Assembly: GCA_014860585.1 (NCBI GenBank)
Contig: JACZJL010000119.1
Location: 1-49,011, forward strand
Direction of reading: 5' to 3'
Length of the DNA: 49,011 nucleotides
Source: Bacteroidales bacterium
GTDB taxonomy: Bacteria; Bacteroidota; Bacteroidia; Bacteroidales; 4484-276
The position numbers and the translations under genes were made by a program. The notes beneath the pieces are model-generated. The model searched no databases. It saw nothing but the letters and a program-made list of their open reading frames with translations, and had not been told where the DNA came from. Positions 8,221 to 18,100 of this stretch are shown here, piece by piece; within the stretch, counting starts at the first letter, position 1, and every line of letters starts with the position of its first letter.

Positions 8221-10249
8221 TGTTTAAAATAAGATGATAATCCACCAAGTATTCAAATAGCTGTGATGTAAATTCAGACATTTCCTTGAATGTACAATAC
8301 TGGCCATGTGCAGCCTTATTCCGCATGTCCAGCAAAAATATCCTACGATTCAAAGCATAACCAAATTGATCTTTAATTTTTTCTGATAATGGTAACATAT
8401 ATGTCTTTCCATCTTTAATTTGATAAGGATTATCTGTCTGATGTATTTTTTCCAAAACAGATGCAAAACGGATAATAATCGCCGAAGGTAAGTAATTTCT
8501 AACAGAAACTTGTTGAGACTCTTGCAAACGTAACCTTAAATAATCTTCGAGTAAGATTATAGCTTGATGAAGAATTGATATTATGATGTGCCTTGATACG
8601 CTTTTTGTTTTCATATATGTATGAGTGCTTATTAACCAATCATTGCTTTCCCACCAATATTTTGAATCATTGTGTTTAAGTTTTTTTAAGCTTGTTTTAC
8701 AGCGTTTTAGGAATTGAAACTCATCAGACAAGCAAAGGACAGAAACAAGGTCAATAAATCGCATATAATTCTCAATACTGTTTCTTAAATCCATATGCTC
8801 ATCCAGACCTTCCTTAATCCAAAATGCTGATGCTCCCAAAGAAAAAGTCTCTTTGTACGACCATATTTTATTTGATGCAGTTGTTATCAAAACCGGACAA
8901 GTTATTCCATCGTTGGTAATTGATTTTAAAACCTGAACACCTGAAATATTTGTCACATCGGTTGTTGTTCCATGTTCTCCTTTTAGACGAAGATCAAGAA
9001 TTATCAAATCCGGTTTGAATTCATTGACTCTTTCAAGAATCTTGTCAGTAATTTGTTCGATAGAATCGTCCTTACAGGGTTGAATAATTGTGAATGAGTC
9101 GTTCTCTTTGCCATAAATAATTCGCTGAAAAATGAATGACCATCCGTCATCAGCCTGATCATCAACAAACAGGATTCTTGGACTGACTTCTTGTAATCTA
9201 TTCCTCGTATCAATAATATTGAAGCCATTGTTTGAGAACATCTTCTGTCTTTCTATGGCTCCAAGGATACCTAAAATTTTATTGTTAAAGATAATAATCT
9301 GTTCTTCAATTCTTTGCCGTTCTTCATTAATCAGGGCATCAAGTTCAATATACTCCTTTAGCAATTTTATATCATCTGTAGTCCTTTTTTGTGCTTCCTC
9401 TAATTGATTTACCTTGATTTTAATAGGATCATTTATCAATTTTAATTCCTCTAACTTTGATTGAAAAAGAGTCTTCGTGACTGAATTATAAAAGGATTCG
9501 TTAATAATTTCAAGTCTCCTTGCCCGGTCATCAAGTTCATTTGTTTTTTTGTTCAGAACACTTTTTATTGAATCAAGATTCCGCTCTTGGTCACCATATC
9601 TTTCAATTCGTAATTGCAGCAATCGTTTCAATTCTTCCTCGACGTCTTTTTCTTTTTCCCTATGAAGGTACATGGCAAGCAAACCCTGATAAGAGTCCAT
9701 TTCCTTTAAAGAACCTGTAAACGCTTTTTTAATTTCTGTAGGCATTTGCGTGCCAGCAATACTATCAATCGCTTTTTGTACTTTCCACAACTGTAGTACC
9801 CCCCACCAATTTGCAAAAAAGTGCCTGTCGTCGGGCAATGTTGCCTCAGCTTTAAAAAAAGCAGACAAATTTTCAGGTGCTGTTTTATTTACTAATTCAT
9901 CGAAATTTATCTTAGAGAGATCAGTGGGCAACCTGATAAATGTTACTCCCTCCGAAAAAATAATCAGATTACAAAGATCTTGAGTCATTAATTGCTCCCG
10001 GCTAAGAAATGAATACAATACGCAGTGTTGTTTGAGATTTAGCAAACGCAAGTATTTCAATAATTCAATTCCTGCATTTTGAGATCTTAATAGTTCATCA
10101 GGTTTATAATTGACATTTATGAGAAATAGTTGAGCATGAGAATGCTTTTGATGCAGTTCCTTTGCCAAAACTTCAGGTTCACTACAAAATTGCGTAAAGG
10201 GTAGTGAAGGATGATCAGTATCACTTACATGTATGATTGTATTATTCAT
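8210..10249 (-). CDS. Pseudo-receiver / coiled-coil / receiver / HEPN protein
   Basis: A 679-residue protein. Residues 1-130 are a degenerate receiver-like unit (AQLFLINVNYKPDELL...VLYSFLSREQL). Residues about 190-345 are charged helices with a strong coiled-coil look. A full receiver follows (about 355-490) with D363/D364 in LFVDDQ, phospho-acceptor D419 in LIILDLRLKG, Thr in LITTASN and Lys in WIKEG. The C-terminal helical domain (about 500-679) contains R643-N-K-A-A-H648, which matches the Rx4H motif of HEPN domains, many of which are RNases in defence and toxin systems. Receiver-HEPN fusion suggests phosphorylation-gated RNA cleavage, which is inference. It lies 42 bp downstream of the decarboxylase-receiver gene and overlaps the next gene. 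Confidence 0.8.
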   Translation of the reverse strand: MNNTIIHVSDTDHPSLPFTQFCSEPEVLAKELHQKHSHAQLFLINVNYKPDELLRSQNAGIELLKYLRLLNLKQHCVLYSFLSREQLMTQDLCNLIIFSEGVTFIRLPTDLSKINFDELVNKTAPENLSAFFKAEATLPDDRHFFANWWGVLQLWKVQKAIDSIAGTQMPTEIKKAFTGSLKEMDSYQGLLAMYLHREKEKDVEEELKRLLQLRIERYGDQERNLDSIKSVLNKKTNELDDRARRLEIINESFYNSVTKTLFQSKLEELKLINDPIKIKVNQLEEAQKRTTDDIKLLKEYIELDALINEERQRIEEQIIIFNNKILGILGAIERQKMFSNNGFNIIDTRNRLQEVSPRILFVDDQADDGWSFIFQRIIYGKENDSFTIIQPCKDDSIEQITDKILERVNEFKPDLIILDLRLKGEHGTTTDVTNISGVQVLKSITNDGITCPVLITTASNKIWSYKETFSLGASAFWIKEGLDEHMDLRNSIENYMRFIDLVSVLCLSDEFQFLKRCKTSLKKLKHNDSKYWWESNDWLISTHTYMKTKSVSRHIIISILHQAIILLEDYLRLRLQESQQVSVRNYLPSAIIIRFASVLEKIHQTDNPYQIKDGKTYMLPLSEKIKDQFGYALNRRIFLLDMRNKAAHGQYCTFKEMSEFTSQLFEYLVDYHLILNNGK

Positions 10250-10291
10250 TATCTGCGAGTATTAAAATTTGTAGATCGGTTTGTTATTAGT

Positions 10292-12793
10292 TTATTTTTG
10301 AATTATCGAAAAAATGCCATTTATTATCTTTTGTTTATCAATTAAGTATTCCCCTGTTTTTGAAATAAGTTGATCCTTCAATTTAGTTGTATTTTTAAAC
10401 AAAGGATTTAATAATGGAATAATCCTTTCTTCCTTAATCTCCCGATGATGAAGGTAGGCAGAATAGAATAAGATATTTTCTCGGTCCGCTTCAGGAATTG
10501 ATTGGTATAATTGTAGTGAAGATTCAATTTCGTCTTTATCCTTTTGGATGAACCTGTTTGAATTCAGGTCATGTTTCGACTTTAAATTCAGGTCGAGAAT
10601 GTAAATATCCCATTTTTTCGTCAGCTCAATAATCGCATCATCAACGTTATTTACAAAAGAAATATCAAGGCATTTGCCTACTGCAAAATCCTGTAATAAT
10701 TGTTTCCTGAGCGAATGGATATCATCATCATCCTCAACCCAAAGTACCTTTATCCGTTCACCTTCAAACTTATCATTAAGAATTTCAAGCATAATATCAG
10801 CCCTTATGTTTAGCCCTGCATTAACTGCCTCTTTAAAAAAATCCAAATAAAAATCAGCATGTAAAGCCTCGCTTAACGGGTTCATAAACACACTTGAAAG
10901 AATTGTAATTTTATCCTGTGTGTTGTCTGCATTTTCTTCATCAATTCCGCATGAAGTAAGCAGGGTGTTATTTGGAATATCCTGATAATCAAAGGCATCT
11001 TTAGCAATAATGAAATTCTGGGCCGGAATTATCGAATCTCCTTTAACCGAAAATATTTCATAAAGAAGATTATTAAGCTTGTTTAAAAATTTTGTTTTTC
11101 TAATAATATTTGGTGCTGAAACAACATACGACACAATATTTGTTTCCGGGATATAAAGTGGATTAACCTGAAATTCCATGTTTATCGTGACATCCTCATT
11201 AAATTTCTTAATGGAATTCCAAAATATATCGGCAGCATACATTGAATTTCTGATCAGTTGGCCATGCCCACTTTGGTTAAAAGGTAATACTAAATTAGAC
11301 AGATAACATGCCGCTGCCGCCGCTCCGGGACGGCTTCCTTCCAATGTCCATTGTCCTAAAAAAGCGTTACCTAAATCTTTTGAATCTGTCGGTTTATTTA
11401 AATAGGAGGGTTCATAGGAAATAAAATCCTTCATACGCGTATCAGCAAACAGGATACTACCTGCCGGGTATGGGATGTAGCCCATTTTGTGCGGATCGAT
11501 TGCTATAGAATCCGATTTGCTTATTGCCTTAATTTTTTCGCACCACTTATTATTAATGGTTGATTCATTATTACAATAAAAAAGGTTGTTTCTCTTTTCA
11601 CGCAAATAATTTAAGATATCTTCATCGGTCGAGAATTCATCAGATTCAGCATTCTGTTTGAAAACTGCCGGGAAATATCCTCCATAGGCGCCATCTATAT
11701 GAATTACAAAGGAATACCCTTCACTTTCTTTTTTACTTCTGAAATCAACAATTTCATCAATTGGGTCAATGCTGCCTTGTTTGCTTGAACCCAATATTCC
11801 GATCACCGCCAATGTAGGTGAACCTGATTCCCGGAATTTATTTTTCAGGTCTTCTATGTTCATCCTAAAACCATGATCAATATCAATTTTAATTAACTGA
11901 TCACGCCCAAGGCCAATGATGTCAAGTGCTTTTTCCCAGGAATAATGATTTGATTTTGCAATATAGACTTTTGGCAAATCAATTTGCTCTTTATTCACCT
12001 CAAGGGTTTCAATTTTATGATGAATACCGTACACACCCATATTTGTAACAGCGTATTTATCAATCATTGTTTTCATTTCCAGAGCACTGATATTAACTTG
12101 TTGGCTGAGTTTATAAATTTCATCTTTTAAATCCAAAATTTCAGAAAAAGGTAAATTAAAAAGATCATTAAAACTCAATGACTTAATATCTTTATCTTTA
12201 CCTGAGGAATTAATCCAAGCATCACCCAAAAAACCACATTCCGGTATTAAAATCGAGGCAAGTTTTACTGACAAAGGGTAGTATTTAATATTCCGTGCAA
12301 CCCACATTGCTTCGATGTTTGCAGTTGTGCCACCTGAACACAGGTGACCCCATGAATATGTTCCCTTCAATTTGTCGCAGGATTTATAGCCAACCATTTT
12401 GCAAAGGGAGTTAATGTAGTCAAGCTCCATTTTTGTGGTGGCAGGTGATGCCTCCCCAACAACATTATTCGGGTTGTAAAGCATTGTGCCGAAATATGCT
12501 GCAATCCCTGAAATTAAAAGATCCCCGTGCATGTGCCCAAAATAGCGTGGATGATATAATGGAACCCCTTTCTTCAATTCGGAAAGAACGCCTTGAAGAT
12601 GCTGTTTTAGCTGAGCAACGGTTTCGATAAATTCAGGTTCCAGTTTGTCTTTTTCCGTAACAATTGGATCATCCTGGGGATGGAAATTCTTACGAAGGAA
12701 ACATGAGTCCCGAACAATTTCAAGGATTAATGATTCGTACAAATCCTGATTCTCGGCTTTTGGCCCTAAAAACAAAGCTTTAATGTCGGTCAT
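10292..12793 (-). CDS. PLP-dependent group II decarboxylase fused to a receiver domain
   Basis: An 833-residue fusion. Residues 1 to about 680 are a group II amino-acid decarboxylase (tyrosine/glutamate/aspartate decarboxylase superfamily). It has PRYFGHMHGDLL near the N-terminus, a WGHLCSGGTTANIEAMWVAR cofactor-binding segment, HIDGAYGGYFPA with the Asp that contacts the pyridine nitrogen, and the PLP lysine K436 in DPHKMGYIPYPAG. Length and motifs remind me most of bacterial tyrosine decarboxylase, and a tyrosyl-tRNA synthetase gene lies just upstream as in lactic-acid-bacterial tyrosine decarboxylase clusters. The substrate is still unproven. Residues about 690-833 are a receiver domain: acidic cluster WVEDDDD, phospho-acceptor D734 in YILDLNLK, Ser in LFYSAY, Lys in TTKLKD. 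This domain order is new to me. Phosphorylation could switch the enzyme, which would make it an effector or a signalling amine producer. Confidence 0.9.
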   Translation of the reverse strand: MTDIKALFLGPKAENQDLYESLILEIVRDSCFLRKNFHPQDDPIVTEKDKLEPEFIETVAQLKQHLQGVLSELKKGVPLYHPRYFGHMHGDLLISGIAAYFGTMLYNPNNVVGEASPATTKMELDYINSLCKMVGYKSCDKLKGTYSWGHLCSGGTTANIEAMWVARNIKYYPLSVKLASILIPECGFLGDAWINSSGKDKDIKSLSFNDLFNLPFSEILDLKDEIYKLSQQVNISALEMKTMIDKYAVTNMGVYGIHHKIETLEVNKEQIDLPKVYIAKSNHYSWEKALDIIGLGRDQLIKIDIDHGFRMNIEDLKNKFRESGSPTLAVIGILGSSKQGSIDPIDEIVDFRSKKESEGYSFVIHIDGAYGGYFPAVFKQNAESDEFSTDEDILNYLREKRNNLFYCNNESTINNKWCEKIKAISKSDSIAIDPHKMGYIPYPAGSILFADTRMKDFISYEPSYLNKPTDSKDLGNAFLGQWTLEGSRPGAAAAACYLSNLVLPFNQSGHGQLIRNSMYAADIFWNSIKKFNEDVTINMEFQVNPLYIPETNIVSYVVSAPNIIRKTKFLNKLNNLLYEIFSVKGDSIIPAQNFIIAKDAFDYQDIPNNTLLTSCGIDEENADNTQDKITILSSVFMNPLSEALHADFYLDFFKEAVNAGLNIRADIMLEILNDKFEGERIKVLWVEDDDDIHSLRKQLLQDFAVGKCLDISFVNNVDDAIIELTKKWDIYILDLNLKSKHDLNSNRFIQKDKDEIESSLQLYQSIPEADRENILFYSAYLHHREIKEERIIPLLNPLFKNTTKLKDQLISKTGEYLIDKQKIINGIFSIIQK

Positions 12794-12808
12794 ATTTCAA
12801 ATTATTTA

Positions 12809-13150
12809 TCAGATGATCACCGGGTATCGGAAAAATTGAATTCTCTGTTTATTTAGTAAATTTATTTTTTCAGGATGAAGATGAGAAATATCTTCGATAC
12901 TTAGCCATGAAAACACTTTAATTTCAAATTCATCTCCCTGGCGGAATTTAAGAAGATTGTTAACAATGTCCAGCCCGATTAAATCAGACATTTGTCCTCC
13001 AAAATGCGCATCTATAAAAAACACATCCCCTTTTATCGGCCTTATGCTCAGTATTTCTGACTCAGACTTTCGGATATGTCCATTCAATTTTTTTGCAATT
13101 GAACATGCATATTCCTCATTTCGAAACAGTATAAAATTTCGGGTTTCCAT
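12809..13150 (-). CDS. 113-aa degenerate receiver-like protein
   Basis: A 113-residue protein with the strand pattern of a receiver (METRNFILFRNEEY, then GDVFFIDAHFGGQMSDLIGLD, then IKVFSWLSIEDI, then IQFFRYP). It resembles the N-terminal pseudo-receivers of the receiver-HEPN and 687-aa proteins of the same operon. One Asp is present (FIDAHF) where the phospho-acceptor would lie, but the N-terminal acidic pair and conserved Lys are not evident. It starts 5 bp after the tyrosyl-tRNA synthetase stop and ends 15 bp before the decarboxylase start. Inference: a stand-alone partner or phosphate sink, comparable in position to DtcB of Detocs. Whether it is phosphorylated is unknown. Confidence 0.65.
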   Translation of the reverse strand: METRNFILFRNEEYACSIAKKLNGHIRKSESEILSIRPIKGDVFFIDAHFGGQMSDLIGLDIVNNLLKFRQGDEFEIKVFSWLSIEDISHLHPEKINLLNKQRIQFFRYPVII

Positions 13151-13155
13151 ACTAT

Positions 13156-14367
13156 TTACATTGTGAGTTTAACAATCCTTGATTTACCGGCTTTAACAAT
13201 CATGCCCTCTTGTAACTTCAGGACTAAATCAGGATTCAATAATTTTTCACCTGAAACAGTGACCGCACCTTGCTTAATCAGCGTACGACTCTCGTTCTTT
13301 GAGTTTAACAAGAAGAGTTCTTTTATTAAGTCAACCAAAAAAATCGTTGCGGGTAATTTTGTAATACTAAATTCCGGCATCCCGGAAACCATTTGATTGC
13401 CATATCCCTGCAAAGAACGAATTGCCTGACTTTCGTCATGAAAAAACTTTACGATTTCAAAAGCAAGTCTTTTCTTGATATCCAAAATATAGCTGGTAAG
13501 TGGGTTTTTCTTTAAAGCTGCTTTCATCTCCTTGATTTCAGCTAACTTAATATCAGTGAGAAGAGTAAAGTATAAGGGGATATTCTTATCATTCATCCGC
13601 ATTATTTTCTCGAACATGATGGGCGCCGGTTCATCAATTCCAATATAGTTCCCAAGGGATTTCGACATTTTCTGTTTGCCATCGGTGCCTGTCAGAATTG
13701 GCATTGTAATGCAAACCTGTGGCTCTTGCCCAAAGAATTTCTGTAAATCACGGCCAAATGTGAGGTTAAATGTCTGGTCGGTACCACCAAGTTCTACATC
13801 AGCTTTTAAAGCTACCGAATCATACCCCTGCATGAAAGGATACAGAAATTCGTTCATCCGAATGGACTCACCGCTCTCGAATCTTTGCCTGAAAGTATTG
13901 TGCTCGAGCAATTTTGCCATGGTGCTTTGTGCGGCCATTTTTACGACATCTTCAAAAGTCATGTTTTTAAGCCAATGACTGTTGTAAACCACAGTGGTTT
14001 TGTCCTTATCAAGAATTTTGGAAATCTGATTCAGATACGTTTGTGCGTTTTCAAGCACCTGTTCTTCGGTAAGCGGTGGCCGTGTTTTATCCCGCCCTGA
14101 TGGATCTCCGATCCTGGCAGTGAAGTCGCCAATCAGGAAAAAGACATTGTGACCCAGATCCTGAAAATGGCGTAATTTGCGAAACACAACCGTGTGTCCC
14201 AGATGAATATCAGGTGCTGTTGGATCAACACCCAATTTAATGTTTAGGGGAATTCCTGATGCTGTCGCATTTTCGATTTTCTTAACCAACTCATGCCGGT
14301 TAATAAGGTGTGCGACTCCCCTGAGAATAAGATTAACCTGACCTTTTGTTTCATTTTTCATGATCAT
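13156..14367 (-). CDS. tyrS: Tyrosyl-tRNA synthetase, type 2 (TyrZ-like)
   Basis: A 403-residue class I aminoacyl-tRNA synthetase that charges tRNA-Tyr. The HIGH-type motif is HLGH in DPTAPDIHLGHTVVFRKLR, followed by GDFTARIGDPSGR. The KMSKS motif lies in GKQKMSKSLGNYIG, and a C-terminal S4 RNA-binding domain contains ESRTLIKQGAVTVSGEKL. These features fit the type 2 (Haemophilus/TyrZ) form. Bacteroidota usually carry a type 1 housekeeping enzyme, so this may be a second copy, which I cannot check here. It sits inside the receiver/decarboxylase operon but has its own copy of the repeat promoter 20-50 bp upstream. Two starts are possible (14367 or the in-frame ATG at 14361). Confidence 0.93.
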   Translation of the reverse strand: MIMKNETKGQVNLILRGVAHLINRHELVKKIENATASGIPLNIKLGVDPTAPDIHLGHTVVFRKLRHFQDLGHNVFFLIGDFTARIGDPSGRDKTRPPLTEEQVLENAQTYLNQISKILDKDKTTVVYNSHWLKNMTFEDVVKMAAQSTMAKLLEHNTFRQRFESGESIRMNEFLYPFMQGYDSVALKADVELGGTDQTFNLTFGRDLQKFFGQEPQVCITMPILTGTDGKQKMSKSLGNYIGIDEPAPIMFEKIMRMNDKNIPLYFTLLTDIKLAEIKEMKAALKKNPLTSYILDIKKRLAFEIVKFFHDESQAIRSLQGYGNQMVSGMPEFSITKLPATIFLVDLIKELFLLNSKNESRTLIKQGAVTVSGEKLLNPDLVLKLQEGMIVKAGKSRIVKLTM

Positions 14368-14384
14368 TTGTATTAGTTAGAGTA

Positions 14385-14420
14385 CAAAGTACGGCAACCA
14401 ATAATTATCAGAAATTATCA
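14385..14420 (-). promoter_or_regulatory. Direct-repeat promoter upstream of tyrS
   Basis: On the minus strand TGATAATTTCTGATAAT (14404-14420) lies 11 nt before GTACTTTG (14385-14392). TTTG falls in exactly the same place as in the other copies, while TA is shifted by one base. It fills the gap between the 238-aa gene and tyrS, so it probably adds an internal promoter to the operon. Confidence 0.65.
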
Positions 14421-14422
14421 GA

Positions 14423-15139
14423 TTATTGCCCAACTCCTGCCTTCTCTAAAACACCGTCACGAAATGCCTCAAAAGCATCAATGTCATCAAGTGGTTTCTG
14501 TTTCAAATTCTCCCATAACTTTTCAAGTTTTCGTCCTTTTGCTTTACCTGTTATGCAAACTGTTTCAGTATCAAAGCCTTTTAATTGATTAAGATCTGGC
14601 TTTTTAATTAAGCAATCATTCAAAAAATCAAGGGCGGCTTCGAGTTTAGGATTGCACGAAATATTATTATCTTTTAGAAACTGATCAAAGGTAAGATTCT
14701 CATTGTTTCCAATGAATAATACTAATCTATAATACAAAGTTTCCACTCCGGTTTTGTCAAATCTCTCTTCATTTTGGTGAATTGGTGAGGTGAAAAATAT
14801 ACTTTCCTTTAAAATGCTTAATCCCACTGGAGGTGTATTATGCCTTAGAATTTTAATACAGCTATTTGGGACATATTCAATTTTCATCTCATCCGGGATC
14901 ATTAGTATTGATGAAGATACTGCTTTCACCTGATCAAATACATCAATTTCAGCTTTTCCATTTTTATCAATATAAATTATGGCACCAGAATTATTCGTAT
15001 CAAAATACACTGGTTCTGGATTTCCGGTTTCTTTATTTAATTCCATTCGAGAGAACCGTGTTTTGAAGTCAGGATTTCTGCCATGATTTTCTAACAAATC
15101 GCTAAATGTTTCACGATCAAAAAAGACAATTAGTTGCAT
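14423..15139 (-). CDS. 238-aa protein of unknown function
   Basis: A 238-residue soluble protein without signal peptide or membrane segment, starting MQLIVFFDRETFSDLLENHG. The first half is strand-rich (GAIIYIDKNGKAEIDVFD, ILMIPDEMKIEYVP), the second half helical and acidic. I recognise no family. Its start lies 11 bp after the stop of the sensor kinase, so the two are almost certainly co-transcribed, and the TyrS gene follows after a promoter-bearing 55-bp gap. By position it may be an accessory protein of the kinase or receivers. Confidence 0.7.
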   Translation of the reverse strand: MQLIVFFDRETFSDLLENHGRNPDFKTRFSRMELNKETGNPEPVYFDTNNSGAIIYIDKNGKAEIDVFDQVKAVSSSILMIPDEMKIEYVPNSCIKILRHNTPPVGLSILKESIFFTSPIHQNEERFDKTGVETLYYRLVLFIGNNENLTFDQFLKDNNISCNPKLEAALDFLNDCLIKKPDLNQLKGFDTETVCITGKAKGRKLEKLWENLKQKPLDDIDAFEAFRDGVLEKAGVGQ

Positions 15140-18100
15140 AATTTTAAATTTTATAATGATTTTCTACAATTAAAAAGAATTTGTATCAGACGATATTTAT
15201 CGAAAGTAGTTTCAATGGCATTTTGCATCAGGGAGATTGGAACATAAGAAATATCCTGTTTCACATTATTTGCCTTTCCTCTTCCTGATGTAATTACAAT
15301 TTTCCCCCTGTTCTTTTTCGTTTTGCCAATTATTTCTTCTAAGATATTATCAATTGCTGTATCACTTTTATCCTTTTTGTCAACAAGAAGTTTCTCCAGA
15401 ATTCCCAAATGAATGACGACAAATGAGGATTTATCAATATGCCTTTCAATATAACTTTTAATTTTACCTTTCTCTTCCATTAGGTTGGTTTTATTAAGAT
15501 CAGGGTCGCCATCTTCCAGCTTTGAAGGAATAAATACACCCAATTGATTAAAATATGTAGTAAATGGAATTTTGCCTGCGTATTTCTTTTTATTAACTAC
15601 AATACTCTTCTGTATCCTTTCATCGATAATGATAACATTTGTAAAAACGCTTTCTATGTATTGTTCAGCATTTATAGATGTTTTAAAGCGGTCATGAGTC
15701 AAATATGCACCCAAATGCTTCTTTGTCCAGTGATGACCGCACATCATTTCGTGATAATTACCGTCCTCTAACTTCTTAATTGTTTCATCATCAGTTGATC
15801 CATAAAGACCTTCATGGTGATTAAATAAATGGACATTAAAATCAGCATTATCAATTGTGTTTTCAGGATAGATAAAAATTTCTTCATTCCTGGAACAACT
15901 AAATATATTAACAGACTTGTTATATTGTTGGAGCCACTCTCTCCAACACGCTTTTGTAAAATTATTAATATTTTCGAATGTATTTGTTTGGTCAATGTGC
16001 ACCAGACGCTTGGGAAGTGAACTATTAAGTTTAGTGATTGAATCCTTAAATTTATTAAAATCATCTTTACTTCCATAAAATGCTAAAAATTTATGATTAA
16101 ATGTTTCTTCCACTAATCTTTCCGGTTTAATAAACTTAATTCCATTTTTAGACAATACTAATTTGTCTGAATTACTTATTAATGTGCTGCTTAGTGCCTC
16201 GGGTTGATCACAAACAACAAGAATTTCCTTTGGCTTATGTAAATAAAATTTGTATCCTAAAGAGTATTGATTAATCTGTAAGCCGTCTTCAGATTGAGGC
16301 TGAGCATAAGCATACATTATCATTGGAGTGAAAGAACCGCTATCTTCTTTAAATGAACTTCCATTTTGATAACTTCCTTTATCAAATAATTTATATTTTG
16401 GATTATCAACCTCGGTAACAGCGAGTTTTCTCAAATAGGCAGCACAGGTAGCCATCTCAATCGTGCCTAAACTGTTATCGCGTAGTCTACCTTCCTGCCC
16501 TTCTTCATTATTCCAAATATCAGCATCAAAAGAAATGTTGCGTTTTAAAACCAAATCATCAACAAAATCCTTATTCCTAAATACATTGGGAAAAACACTT
16601 AGTTCATAGTAATCAGCATTATCATTGTTTTCGCAAATATTAACTGAAAAAACAAGGGATTCTTTCTCATTTTCATCTAATTCCCCATGTTTAACGGTAT
16701 TTCTGATTACATTGCTCCAAATAATATACATTGCCTGACAACCCAGAATATCATTAGGAATAGCAACCGGCACTTTTTCTTTATTTTTAATTACAATATT
16801 GTTCCTTAATATTTCAAAGCGATAATGCAGATTAATATCAGAAATACCAGAAATACGATTGTTGAAAATCAGATTATTGTTAAATGGCATAAACACATCC
16901 TGATAAAAGTCCAATGTTGTAAGTGAATTAGGATCGGTAGTAGCAACATCAGCACGAAAATCCATTCGTGTTCTAAGGTATAGATTAAAATACCCCATCA
17001 GGTTGGGGTACAAGCTGAATTTATTATTGGATGGACTAATATAGGTGAATTTTTCTAAAAGTTCTTTCCCTTCCTGATGTAAGAGTTTGTCTTCTTTTTG
17101 AAGATTTGAATTTGCAACAAATCGATATTGTCCATCCGCCTCTTCAACATTAAAGTCTTTGAATGATTTATATGCGTCAAGCACGTGTCCTAAATCATGA
17201 CTGTCCGTCCGTGCAAACAATTGACTTATCGCTGCACGGGAATTAGCCTTTATCATCTCAGCATTTTTTTTGTTGATATTTTTATAGTGTTGCCTTCTTA
17301 TGAAATATAAAAATATTATTGAAACAACTATTGAAAGAATTACTATCCCATTTGCTATTTTTTTAGTTTGGCTTGTCACTTCTTCCGCAATTTCCTTTTG
17401 ATTTATGGCATTGTCTTTATCTTTATTTAGTTTTTTGAGCACATTACTTGACCATGCAATGTCGTTAGTTAAATTGGCAATGTCATTTTTTAAACTATTG
17501 TTATCCCCCATTAATGACAGCTTCATTAAACTGTCATTAATCATTTGAGATTTTAATGTATCCAGATGTAGGTTTTGTGCATTAAGTAAATTCTTATTAT
17601 TAACAATTTCACTCTCAAGTTTTTTCGATATTGCCTCTTTGGTTTTTATTTCGCTTTCAAAAGAGTCCAATTGATAGTCATATTCAGCTTTCATACTATA
17701 AAAATCACGTTTGCTATTTAAGTCGATGAAAAAATTTATGAAATTATTATCAATTTCCACCATCTGGTTGATTTCATCTAATGATTTTAATTGCTGGGTT
17801 TTTAATAAAATTGAATAATAATCCGCAGTTTCTTTATACTTAATTTTCCTTTGTTGTTCATAAAGTTTTGTGTAACAGTTTACCGCAGTTTCATATCCTA
17901 ACGTAGCCACATAACCCTCAAGTAAGTTTTTTGAATTTGCAAAATCAAATCCGTTTTTTAAATATTCTTTAGCTTTTTGATAGTCATTACAATTCATTAT
18001 ATAATTTGCTCTGATGAACCAATAAGCGGCATAACTGCCTTCAAAATGATGCTTTTTCGCCAAACTGAATTCCCAATCACTATATTTGATACAATTGTTT

